From Deltaproteobacteria bacterium (GTDB lineage: Bacteria > Myxococcota > Polyangia > Haliangiales > Haliangiaceae): a DNA stretch of 14,311 nt. The notes under the pieces are model-generated. The model ran no database searches, was not told the origin of the DNA, and worked only from the letters and a program-made list of their open reading frames with translations. Positions 1 to 6,962 of this stretch are shown here, piece after piece. The stretch spans positions 1 to 14,311 of the forward strand of contig JAGSPR010000244.1 of the NCBI GenBank assembly GCA_018262455.1. The letters run 5' to 3'. The translations under genes and the position numbers were made by a program. Position 1 is the stretch's first letter; the number at the start of each line of letters is the position of its first letter.

Positions 1-687
1 CGCGAGTCACCGCCGTTCCAGCGCTGGAACGCGGCGTTCCTCGACGGTCCGGGGCCGTTCGAGACCAGCCCGCTCGCGAGCTACTACTACATCTCGCCGC
101 CCGACCCGAAGTGGCCGGCGGCCGAGCAACGCGCCTACATCCCACCGCGCGCCGATCTGTTGTTCACCACCGTGCATGAAGTCTGGCCCGGCCACTTCCT
201 GCAGGGGCTCCACGTCCGCAAGCACCCATCCAAGGTGATGCAATCGTTTTGCACCTACTCCAACAGCGAAGGCTGGGCGCACTACGTCGAGGAGATGATG
301 TTCGATGCCGGTGCCGGCGGCGGCACACCGCAGGCTCGCGTCGGCATGCTCAAGGAGGCGCTGCTCCGCAACGTCCGGTTCATCGTCGCGCTCGGCGAGC
401 ACACGGGTGCGATGACCGTCGAGCAGGCGACCAAGCTGTTCGAGGACAAGGCATTCGTCGATCCCGGCAACGCGCGCCAGCAGGCCGTGCGCGGCACGTT
501 CGACCCGATGTTCCTCGCCTACACGCTCGGCAAGGTGATGATCCGCAGCCTCCGCGCGGCGTGGCAAGCCAACCACCCCGGCGCATCGCTCGGCGAGTTC
601 CACGACGCGTTCCTGTCGTACGCCTGCGCGCCCGTGCCGATGATCTCGCGTGCGATGCTGGGTGCCGACGCCAGCAAGCCGCTCTAG
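1..687 (+). CDS. DUF885 family putative metallohydrolase, C-terminal part
   Basis: The reading frame is open from the first base, so the gene starts outside the window and only about 228 C-terminal codons are present. It belongs to the DUF885 family, which is predicted to be zinc-dependent peptidase-like (gluzincin type); many members are secreted or lipoproteins, but the N-terminus that would show this is missing. Seen directly: the metal-site motif HEVWPGH at 175-195 (HExxPGH) and, about 25 codons later, the SEGWAHYVEEM motif at about 265-297, whose Glu is the expected third metal ligand. The fragment ends with the usual family tail. It converges on the ferritin-like gene with a 41-nt gap and no clear terminator. 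An in-frame TTG at 160 is not a real start, because conserved family sequence continues upstream of it. Family assignment is confident; the substrate is unknown. Confidence 0.88.
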   Translation, partial: RESPPFQRWNAAFLDGPGPFETSPLASYYYISPPDPKWPAAEQRAYIPPRADLLFTTVHEVWPGHFLQGLHVRKHPSKVMQSFCTYSNSEGWAHYVEEMMFDAGAGGGTPQARVGMLKEALLRNVRFIVALGEHTGAMTVEQATKLFEDKAFVDPGNARQQAVRGTFDPMFLAYTLGKVMIRSLRAAWQANHPGASLGEFHDAFLSYACAPVPMISRAMLGADASKPL

Positions 688-728
688 CACGGGCCCGCGG
701 CGACTCAGCTGTCAACGCGCAGCGTCTG

Positions 729-1268
729 TCACGCGGTGTGTCCGAAGCGGCCGAGCAGCTTCGCCATGTCATCGGCGTGCTCCTCTTCCTTCGCCAGCAG
801 ATCCTCCATCAGCCGCCGCGTGGTCGGATCGTCGTTGCCGAGCCAGCGCACGATCTCTGAGTAGGTCGCGACCGCGATCCGCTCGGCGATCAGATCCTCG
901 CGGATCATCTCCTTGAGGGAGTCGGCCGTCCCATACTCGGCGTGGCTCCGGGTCGCGAGCCCTTCGGGGTTGAGGTTCGGCGCGCCGCCAAGCTCGGTGA
1001 TCCGCTTGGCGACCCGGTCGGCGTGCAACTGCTCTTCCGCCGCGTGCTCGAGGAACTCGTCCTCGATGCCCGGCGCGTGGACACCCTGCGCCATGAAGTA
1101 GTGATTGCGGTAGCGCAACGTGCAGACTGTCTCCGTGGCGAGGACCTCGTTCAGGACCTCGATGACCTTCTGCGGATCGCCGCCATACGAAGCCGTCACC
1201 GCACCGTCGTCCATCCTGTCCATTGCACGACGACGAATCTCCTCGATGTCGGCCTTGAAGGTATTCAT
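729..1268 (-). CDS. Bacterioferritin-like diiron ferritin family protein
   Basis: This 179-residue four-helix ferritin-like protein probably stores iron or oxidises Fe(II) in the cytoplasm. Aligned by eye to E. coli bacterioferritin, all ferroxidase ligands are present: E46, E79, H82 (EEQLHADR), E129 (EDLIAER), E161 and H164 (EEEH). The position equivalent to the heme-binding Met52 of Bfr is Gln80, so heme binding between subunits is not expected. About 30 extra residues precede the first helix. I chose ATG 1268 (MNTFKAD) because the open frame upstream to 1346 adds sequence that is unlike a ferritin and begins at a non-ATG codon. It is divergent from the ABC1 kinase gene with about 120 nt between starts; I see no Fur box that I would defend. 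A Dps-like or general ferritin-like label would also be acceptable. Confidence 0.85.
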   Translation of the reverse strand: MNTFKADIEEIRRRAMDRMDDGAVTASYGGDPQKVIEVLNEVLATETVCTLRYRNHYFMAQGVHAPGIEDEFLEHAAEEQLHADRVAKRITELGGAPNLNPEGLATRSHAEYGTADSLKEMIREDLIAERIAVATYSEIVRWLGNDDPTTRRLMEDLLAKEEEHADDMAKLLGRFGHTA

Positions 1269-1388
1269 GACCCCGAAGTAGGTGCAAACTCGGCGCCGCG
1301 CTAACCGGTCGAAACCACGAAGTTGACCGAGCTCCTGCTGTGTCATCCGAGCCCAGACGCGCGGACTTGTGTGTCACCATCACGCACC

Positions 1389-2723
1389 GTGTTGCGCTGG
1401 CCCGGAAACCTCCTCCACTTCCTGTGGCTGCTGATCGTCGCGATCGTGTGCGGCGTCGTCTACGGGCTCGCCCGACTGGGCATCTTCCTGTTCGTCTGGG
1501 GAGGTCGCAGGCGGCCAGCCCTCGCGCATCTGCGCGGCTGGATGCTGAGGCAATCGATGACCACCCTCGGCGCGACGTTCATCAAGCTCGGCCAGGTGAT
1601 GAGCACCCGGCCCGATCTGTTCGCGCCCGAGATCATCGATCAGCTCCGCCGGCTCCAGGACCGGCTGCCGCCGTTCTCGTTCCGGCGGGTCAAGGCGACG
1701 ATCGAGGACCAGCTCGCGCGGCCGATGTCGCAGCTGTTCCAGGACTTCGACGAGCAGCCGATCGCCGCGGCGAGCGTCGCGCAGGTTCACCGCGCTCACC
1801 TGAAGGACGGCCGCGAGGTGGCGGTGAAGGTCTTGCGCCCCGGCGTCCGACGTCAGGTCGAGCGCGACAAGGCGATCCTGCTCGGCGTCGCCCGGCTCCT
1901 CACGATCCGGCCGAAATGGCGGCTCAACGATCCGGTCGGCCACACGAAGCACTTCGTCGAGGCGATCTACGAGCAGACCGACCTCCGGCTCGAGGCCGAA
2001 AACTACACGCGGTTCCGCACCAACTTCAAAGGACGCACGGACGTCACGTTCCCCGAGGTCTATCCCGATCTGTCGGCCGAGCGCGTCCTGACGATGCAGT
2101 TCGTGCGCGGCAGCAAGGTCGACGCGCTCCCCGCCGGCATGACGGCGGCACAGAAGGCCAAGCTCGCCGAGACCGTCCGGATGAGCATGTTCAAGATGTG
2201 CTTCGAGGACGGCTTCGTCCATGCCGACCTCCACCCGGGGAACATGGTCGCGCTGGATGACGGCACGCTCGTCATCTTCGATGCCGGCCTCGCGAAGCTG
2301 CTCCACGAGGACGTGCTGATCCAGTTCATCGACATGACCAAGTGCCTCGCGATGGGCACGCCAGATGACCTCGTGGCTCACCTCAAGCGATTCCACACCT
2401 ACGTCGGCGAGATCGACTGGGAGACGCTCCGGCTCGAGGTCCGTGCATTCGCCACCAAGTTCCGCGCAAAGGACGTGGCGAAGCTCGAGTACAGCGAGCT
2501 CATCACCGAGATGTTCGCGATCGGCCGCAAGTACAAGGTCCGCCCGGTCACCGACATGATGCTGGTGTTCGTCGCGCTCGTCACCGCGCAGGGGATCGGC
2601 AAGATGCTCGAGCCCGAGCACAACGTGTTCGGCGCGGTCGCGCAGTTCTTGCTCCCTATCCTGATGAAGCGAAACGAGCACGTCCCGAACACCGCCGAAG
2701 CGAAGGCTGCCGCGGTTTCCTGA
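1389..2723 (+). CDS. ABC1/UbiB family atypical kinase-like membrane protein
   Basis: This is a protein of the UbiB/ADCK/COQ8 family of atypical kinase or ATPase proteins, known for roles in isoprenoid-quinone synthesis and lipid homeostasis. From GTG 1389 it has 444 residues. A hydrophobic stretch at about 9-37 is a likely membrane anchor. The family motifs follow in order: KLGQ at 66-69 (in a FIKLGQVMSTRPDLF context), the Ala-rich loop PIAAASVAQVH at about 124-134, the ATP-site lysine in VAVKVLRPG (about K147), EAENYTRF near 202-209, HADLHPGN at 278-285, and FDAG at 297-300 where most kinases have DFG. The start is uncertain: TTG 1323 and GTG 1371 are in frame, and none has a convincing ribosome site. 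I prefer 1389 because it begins right at the anchor. CFA synthase follows in the same direction. Family is certain; quinone or phospholipid function is inference. Confidence 0.9.
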   Translation: MLRWPGNLLHFLWLLIVAIVCGVVYGLARLGIFLFVWGGRRRPALAHLRGWMLRQSMTTLGATFIKLGQVMSTRPDLFAPEIIDQLRRLQDRLPPFSFRRVKATIEDQLARPMSQLFQDFDEQPIAAASVAQVHRAHLKDGREVAVKVLRPGVRRQVERDKAILLGVARLLTIRPKWRLNDPVGHTKHFVEAIYEQTDLRLEAENYTRFRTNFKGRTDVTFPEVYPDLSAERVLTMQFVRGSKVDALPAGMTAAQKAKLAETVRMSMFKMCFEDGFVHADLHPGNMVALDDGTLVIFDAGLAKLLHEDVLIQFIDMTKCLAMGTPDDLVAHLKRFHTYVGEIDWETLRLEVRAFATKFRAKDVAKLEYSELITEMFAIGRKYKVRPVTDMMLVFVALVTAQGIGKMLEPEHNVFGAVAQFLLPILMKRNEHVPNTAEAKAAAVS

Positions 2724-2811
2724 CCGGTCTGCCGTGATTTCACGGGCTTCCAGTCCCCGTTTCCGCAGGTTTCCCTTGAAGCGCGGTCGCGCCCATGCGA
2801 CGAACCGGGCC

Positions 2812-4023
2812 ATGTTTCACCAGTCCCCCTCTCCACAGCCGTCCCCGGTGCGCGGGCTCATCGATCGGATCATGCCGCAGCTGCCGACCCGTAAGACTGA
2901 AGCCGAGTCCATCGTGCGGGAGCTGTTCGGACACGCGGGCGTGGAGATCGGTGGCACGAATCCGTGGGACATCACGGTGCACGACCCTCGGTTCTACGAG
3001 CGGCTCCTGCGTGATGCCTCGATCGGATTTGGCGAGTCGTACATGGAGGGTTGGTGGGACGTCCCGGCACTCGACGTGCTGATGGACCGGCTCGTCCGCT
3101 CGAACATCAAGCAGAAGATCCAGGGCAGCTGGCGGCTCAAGGCGCTGACCGTCAAGGCGCTGATCCTGAACCTCCAGGCGAAGACCCGCTCGGGTCCTTC
3201 GGTCGAGGCCCACTACGACATCGGCAACGACCTCTACACGCGCATGCTCGACGAGCGCATGGTCTACACCTGCGGCTACTGGAAGGATGCCAAGACGCTC
3301 ACCGAGGCGCAGGAGGCCAAGCTCGATCTCGTCGCGCGCAAGGTCGGCCTCAAGCCCGGCATGCGCGTCCTCGATCTCGGCTGCGGCTGGGGTGGCATGG
3401 CGAGCTGGGCCGCCGAGAAGTACGGCTGCTCGGTGCTCGGCGTGACGCTGTCGAAGGACCAGGTCCAGCTCGGCAACGAGCTGTGGGGCCCCAACGGCAA
3501 GAAGCTCGACGTCGAGCTCCGGCTCTGCGACTACCGCGACGTCCAGGGCAAGTTCGACCGCGTCGTGTCGATCGGCATGATGGAGCACGTCGGCCCGAAG
3601 AATCACCGCGACATGATGAAGGTGATCGACCGCTGCCTCGTCGACGACGGCGTGGCGCTGGTCCACACGATCGGCAACAACCGCAGCCTCACGCATGGCA
3701 CGCCGTGGATCGAGAAGTACATCTTCCCGAACGCGGTCGCACCGTCACTCGAGCAGCTTGGCCGGGCGATCGGCGGGCTGTTCGTGCTCGAGGATCTCCA
3801 CAACATCGGCGAGGATTACGACCCGACGCTCATGGCATGGTGGGAGAACTTCGACCGCACGTACGCAGAGCTCGCCCACAAGTACGACCGCAAGTTCTAC
3901 CTGATGTGGAAGTTCTACCTGCTCGCCGCCGCCGGCTTTGCCCGCGCGCGTGATGGCCAGCTCTACCAGATGGTCTTGACGAAGACCGGCCGCGCGAAGC
4001 CCGACTACGTCCACGCGCGATAG
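2812..4023 (+). CDS. cfa: Cyclopropane-fatty-acyl-phospholipid synthase
   Basis: The enzyme transfers a methylene group from S-adenosylmethionine to cis double bonds of membrane phospholipid acyl chains. The 403-residue product aligns end to end with E. coli Cfa (382 aa). It has the N-terminal lipid-binding part with SIGFGESYMEGWW at about 70-82, the SAM site VLDLGCGWGG at 186-195, FDRVVSIGMMEHVGPKNH at about 248-265, and KYIFPNAVAPS at about 302-312. The residues that hold the active-site bicarbonate in E. coli all have counterparts: C154 (YTCGYW), E259, H285, I287 and Y336. It is therefore predicted active. I chose ATG 2812; GTG 2734 and ATG 2872 are alternatives, and 2872 would give a length nearest to E. 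coli Cfa. The gap after the ABC1 kinase gene is 88 nt with no clear terminator, so cotranscription is possible. It converges on a fatty acid desaturase. Confidence 0.95.
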   Translation: MFHQSPSPQPSPVRGLIDRIMPQLPTRKTEAESIVRELFGHAGVEIGGTNPWDITVHDPRFYERLLRDASIGFGESYMEGWWDVPALDVLMDRLVRSNIKQKIQGSWRLKALTVKALILNLQAKTRSGPSVEAHYDIGNDLYTRMLDERMVYTCGYWKDAKTLTEAQEAKLDLVARKVGLKPGMRVLDLGCGWGGMASWAAEKYGCSVLGVTLSKDQVQLGNELWGPNGKKLDVELRLCDYRDVQGKFDRVVSIGMMEHVGPKNHRDMMKVIDRCLVDDGVALVHTIGNNRSLTHGTPWIEKYIFPNAVAPSLEQLGRAIGGLFVLEDLHNIGEDYDPTLMAWWENFDRTYAELAHKYDRKFYLMWKFYLLAAAGFARARDGQLYQMVLTKTGRAKPDYVHAR

Positions 4024-4024
4024 T

Positions 4025-4055
4025 CAGCCCTCGGTGGCCGCGGACCGCGTGGCTG
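4025..4055 (+). terminator. Imperfect hairpin after cfa, possible terminator
   Basis: Two nested inverted repeats lie directly after the cfa stop: CAGCC (4025-4029) pairs with GGCTG (4051-4055), and CGGT (4032-4035) pairs with ACCG (4044-4047), with small bulges between. No T-run follows, so it is not a classic intrinsic terminator. It lies in the 112-nt gap between two convergent genes, where some terminator would be expected. The rest of that gap shows nothing I can name. Confidence 0.28.
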
Positions 4056-4135
4056 TCACCTCGATCGTGGGCGACTGAAGCACGCGAGCCTCGCCACCCG
4101 CGTTCTCCACCAACGTCGGCGTTAGCGTGCGTGCG

Positions 4136-5131
4136 CTACGCCGCGGCGCGGCTGCCGCTGCTGCTGCTGCCGACGAGACCCAGGCGGACTTCCATCGGAT
4201 CGGACGCGTCCAGGTCCCAGCCCTTGGCCATGAACTTGGCGGCGTCGACCAGCGCGAACACGTACGGCACGCTGAGGTGCGGGATCTGGTGGCGCTCACA
4301 CCACGCCGCCGTCATCCGGGCCGCGAGCGGCAGGTTGCGGTGCGGGATCTTCGGGAACAGGTGGTGCTCGACCTGGTAGTCGAGGCCGATCTGGGTCGCG
4401 AGCAGCGGCAAGCCGATGTGCGCCGGCGCGAACACGAGTGCGAGGCAGACGCCGACGAGCCCCCAGATCGCGGCATAGAGCCCGAAGGCCACGGCCGGCC
4501 CCCAGATGATCGACGGCACGACCAGATACAGCGTGTAGTGGCCCACCAGGCAGGCGGCCTCGGTCCAGAACGAACGATCGAAGCCGTGACGCTTGGGATA
4601 GCCAGCGAGGTAGACGAGCGACGAGCGGCGCATGCCGAGCGCCATCAGCGTCGACATCGGCCAGAACAGCCACTTCTGGAAGTTGCGCTGGAACCAGCGC
4701 TCCTTCGGGCCGCACTTGCGGTGATCGCCGCGCGACGAGGCGAACGGGAACGGCCGGACGTCGGGATCCTTGCCTTCGACGTTCGGGTGGCCGTGGTGCA
4801 GCCGGTCGTGCTTCTCGCGCCAGTACAGGCTGCTGAGCCCACTGAACAGCGGGAACGTGAAGTAGGCGACGAACGCGTTGCGCGTCGGCGAGGCCGAGAA
4901 GCTCCGGTGGCTCCCCTCGTGGCCGAACATCGCGATCGACGTGCACAGCACCGCGAGGGCCGGGACGAGCGCCACCGCCATCCAGAAGCCGTAGAACGCG
5001 ATCGCGACGAGGCCGCCGGCGACGGCCGCCAGCATCCCGACAAGCTTCGTCCAGCTGCGGAGCTCGTTGTGCTCGAACACCCCGGCCGCACGCAGCTCGG
5101 TCCTCAGAGATCCAAGCTCAGGTAACTGCAT
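4136..5131 (-). CDS. Membrane fatty acid desaturase (three His boxes)
   Basis: This 331-residue integral membrane diiron desaturase introduces a double bond into an acyl chain using oxygen and an electron donor. Three histidine boxes are visible: HEGSH at 71-75, HDRLHH at 108-113 and QVEHH at 253-257. Gln rather than His at the start of the third box is typical of front-end (delta-5/delta-6 type) and related acyl-lipid desaturases, but regiospecificity cannot be read from this. Hydrophobic segments lie at about 30-66, 86-102 and 195-240. No cytochrome b5 or ferredoxin domain is fused, so electrons must come from elsewhere. The C-terminus ends in a Ser/Gly/Ala tail. I chose ATG 5131 over GTG 5137, six bases upstream; neither has a strong ribosome site. 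It is divergent from the amine oxidase and convergent with cfa, whose substrate could be this enzyme's product. Confidence 0.92.
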   Translation of the reverse strand: MQLPELGSLRTELRAAGVFEHNELRSWTKLVGMLAAVAGGLVAIAFYGFWMAVALVPALAVLCTSIAMFGHEGSHRSFSASPTRNAFVAYFTFPLFSGLSSLYWREKHDRLHHGHPNVEGKDPDVRPFPFASSRGDHRKCGPKERWFQRNFQKWLFWPMSTLMALGMRRSSLVYLAGYPKRHGFDRSFWTEAACLVGHYTLYLVVPSIIWGPAVAFGLYAAIWGLVGVCLALVFAPAHIGLPLLATQIGLDYQVEHHLFPKIPHRNLPLAARMTAAWCERHQIPHLSVPYVFALVDAAKFMAKGWDLDASDPMEVRLGLVGSSSSGSRAAA

Positions 5132-5262
5132 CGGCACGGAACATCACAAGGATGACCGAACAACGCGAGCCTTCTTTGTCATGAATTGACGATGAATCGG
5201 TCAGAGGTCGGACCAACCGCGGCCTCCACGATCGTTCTTCGCTTTGTTTTCACTGGATATTT

Positions 5263-5288
5263 ATAGGAATAGATATTCTTATTCCTAT
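5263..5288. promoter_or_regulatory. AT-rich palindrome, candidate operator/promoter
   Basis: A perfect 9-bp inverted repeat, ATAGGAATA (5263-5271) and TATTCCTAT (5280-5288), is separated by 8 bases. It ends seven bases before the ATG of the amine oxidase gene. The stretch 5240-5290 is strikingly AT-rich against GC-rich surroundings. Hexamers resembling -10 boxes (TATTTA at 5258, TATTCT at 5274) lie in or beside it, so a bound regulator would probably block transcription. The symmetry fits a dimeric regulator such as TetR, MarR or MerR type. No regulator gene lies in the window. Confidence 0.5.
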
Positions 5289-5295
5289 CCACTCC

Positions 5296-6645
5296 ATGAC
5301 CGAAGAGATCTTAGATGTGATCGTGGTCGGCGCCGGGCTGGCCGGCCTCATCGCAGCCCGCGACCTCGAGCGCGCGGGCAGTCGGGTGGTCGTGCTCGAA
5401 GCGAGGGATCGCGTCGGCGGACGCACGCTGTCGAGCTCGCAGGGCGGTCAGATGGTCGACCTCGGCGGCCAGTGGATGGGCGACAAGCACGACCGGTTGC
5501 GACGGCTCGCGGCCGAGCTCTCGGTCGAGTCGTTCCCCCAGCACGCGCGCGGCAAGAAGATCCTGTCACGCGGTGATGGCCCGCTGCGGACGTACTCCGG
5601 GTTTCTGCCGAAGATCGGCCTGTTCGGGTTGCTCGATCTCGGGATCGCGATCGCCAGGCTCGAGCGGATGGCGCGCCGGGTGTCGCTCGAGGATCCCATG
5701 GCGACGCCGGATGCCGCAGCGCTCGATGCGCAGACCCTGGCCGACTGGCTCGAGCGCCGCGTCCGCACCCGCGCGGCGCGCGACATGCTCGGGCTGGCGA
5801 CCCAGATGATCTTCGCCGCCGAGCCGCACGAGCTTTCGCTGCTGTACTTCTTGCTGTACGCCCATTCGGGACAAGGCATCGAGCGGCTCGCCGAGATCGA
5901 GCACGGCGCGCAGGAGCGCAGGTTCACCACCGGCGCGCAGGCCCTGTGCCTCCGGCTCGCCGAGCACAGCCAGGTCCGGCTCGACCATCCCGTGCACGCG
6001 ATCGAGCAGGACGCGGCCGGCGTCACCGTGCACACCGCGCGAGGCCGGCTGGTCGCGCGTCGCGTGATCCTCGCGCTGCCCCCCGCCCTGCTCCGCAAGA
6101 TCGACTTCACCCCTGCCCTGCCCGCGGCACGTACGCAGCTGAACGAGCGCATGCCGATGGGCTCGCTGATCAAGTGCGTCGTGTCGTACGACCGCCCGTT
6201 CTGGCGCGAGGCCGGCTACTCGGGCGAGGCGCTCTCGACCACCGGCATCGTGCGCGCGACGTTCGACGACTGCTCGGCGTCGGGCGACCACGCCGCGCTG
6301 GTCGTGTTCATCGCCGGCGATCCGGCCCGCCAGCTCACCAATGGCAGCGAGTCCGCACGTCGCGACCAGGTGATCGCCGAGCTCGCGCGGCTGCACGGGC
6401 CGGCCGCGCGAACCCCGACGAGCTACGTCGACAAGGACTGGATCGCCGATCCGTGGTCGACCGGCTGCTACGTCGGCGTCATGCCACCGGGCCTGCTCAC
6501 CGCCGCCGCGTCAGCGCTCCGCGCACCGTGCGGGCGGATCCACTTCGCCGGCACCGAGACCGCGATCCATCACATCGGCTATCTCGAAGGCGCGATCGAA
6601 TCCGGCGAGCGCGCCGCGCACGAGATCACGCGCTTGACCGCGTGA
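5296..6645 (+). CDS. Monoamine-oxidase-like FAD-dependent amine oxidase
   Basis: This 449-residue flavoprotein of the flavin monoamine oxidase family is predicted to oxidise an amine with oxygen, giving aldehyde, ammonia and hydrogen peroxide. The N-terminal dinucleotide-binding motif VVGAGLAGL is at 10-18, followed by VVVLEARDRVGGRT at 31-44 and LGGQWMG at 56-62. Lys293 (SLIKCVVSYDRPFW) matches the lysine near flavin N5 in MAO. The C-terminal signature FAGTETAIHHIGYLEGAIESG lies at about 417-437. In the segment STGCYVGVMPPG, Cys391 and Tyr392 line up with MAO-B Cys397 (covalent FAD) and Tyr398, and Tyr429 lines up with Tyr435 of the aromatic cage. No C-terminal membrane helix is present, so it is probably soluble. 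ATG 5296 is clear but has no Shine-Dalgarno sequence. A role in another oxidation, for example of lipid or carotenoid, cannot be excluded. Confidence 0.9.
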   Translation: MTEEILDVIVVGAGLAGLIAARDLERAGSRVVVLEARDRVGGRTLSSSQGGQMVDLGGQWMGDKHDRLRRLAAELSVESFPQHARGKKILSRGDGPLRTYSGFLPKIGLFGLLDLGIAIARLERMARRVSLEDPMATPDAAALDAQTLADWLERRVRTRAARDMLGLATQMIFAAEPHELSLLYFLLYAHSGQGIERLAEIEHGAQERRFTTGAQALCLRLAEHSQVRLDHPVHAIEQDAAGVTVHTARGRLVARRVILALPPALLRKIDFTPALPAARTQLNERMPMGSLIKCVVSYDRPFWREAGYSGEALSTTGIVRATFDDCSASGDHAALVVFIAGDPARQLTNGSESARRDQVIAELARLHGPAARTPTSYVDKDWIADPWSTGCYVGVMPPGLLTAAASALRAPCGRIHFAGTETAIHHIGYLEGAIESGERAAHEITRLTA

Positions 6646-6715
6646 CCACACACCAGTCCCCACACCGGTCGCCGGCGTCGCACATCGCGCCCTGATCGAT
6701 CGGAATGATAACGTG

Positions 6716-6928
6716 ATGGTCATGCGCCGATTCATCCCTGTGTTCCTCCTCGCGATCCTGGGCACCAGCGTGACGACGGGTTGCCTGGTGCAGACCCGGC
6801 CCCAGCGAACCGTCGTGCGCGAACGCCGCTCCTGTCCGCCGGCCTATCACTGGGAAGACGGCGACTGCGTCCACAACGGACGCGGACACGGACGCGGCCA
6901 CGACAAGCACAAGGACCACCGGCGCTAG
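6716..6928 (+). CDS. Small His/Arg-rich putative lipoprotein, unknown function
   Basis: This 70-residue product begins with a short basic start, a hydrophobic segment (FIPVFLLAILGTSV) and a Thr-Thr-Gly-Cys sequence ending at Cys23, which fits a signal peptidase II site, though Thr at -3 is not ideal. The mature part contains a Cys pair (CPPAYHWEDGDC, 40-51) followed by a tail of Gly-His, Arg and Lys residues (NGRGHGRGHDKHKDH). I do not recognise a family with a known function. The tail could bind metal or an anionic surface, which is inference only. Starts at GTG 6713, ATG 6716 and ATG 6722 are all in frame; GGA at 6702-6704 favours 6713 or 6716. The next gene starts 34 nt after the stop, so the two are probably transcribed together. 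Confidence 0.65.
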   Translation: MVMRRFIPVFLLAILGTSVTTGCLVQTRPQRTVVRERRSCPPAYHWEDGDCVHNGRGHGRGHDKHKDHRR

Positions 6929-6949
6929 CACCCCAGGTCGGACGAGGTA

Positions 6950-6962
6950 GGCTCCGGGAGCC
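6950..6962 (+). promoter_or_regulatory. Ribosome site inside a small hairpin
   Basis: GGCTC (6950-6954) and GAGCC (6958-6962) can pair around the loop CGG, directly before ATG 6963. The GGGAG at 6956-6960 is the only Shine-Dalgarno-like sequence for the downstream gene, so the hairpin would hide part of it. This may lower or regulate translation; it may also be chance in GC-rich DNA. Confidence 0.35.

Noticed and set aside
1380..2813. Long minus-strand open frame (477 codons) across the ABC1 kinase gene
   Set aside because: It lies antisense to a gene with complete family motifs and its product is an Arg/Asp/His-rich shadow. Such frames are expected in GC-rich DNA.
4024..4299. Minus-strand open frame overlapping the desaturase 3' end
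   Set aside because: It overlaps the desaturase in another frame and reads as Ser/Ala/Arg low complexity; the desaturase stop at 4136 is in the right place.
6646..6715. CCGG-TCG-CCGG inverted repeat after the amine oxidase as a terminator
   Set aside because: Only a 4-bp stem and no T-run follows; chance is likely in GC-rich DNA.
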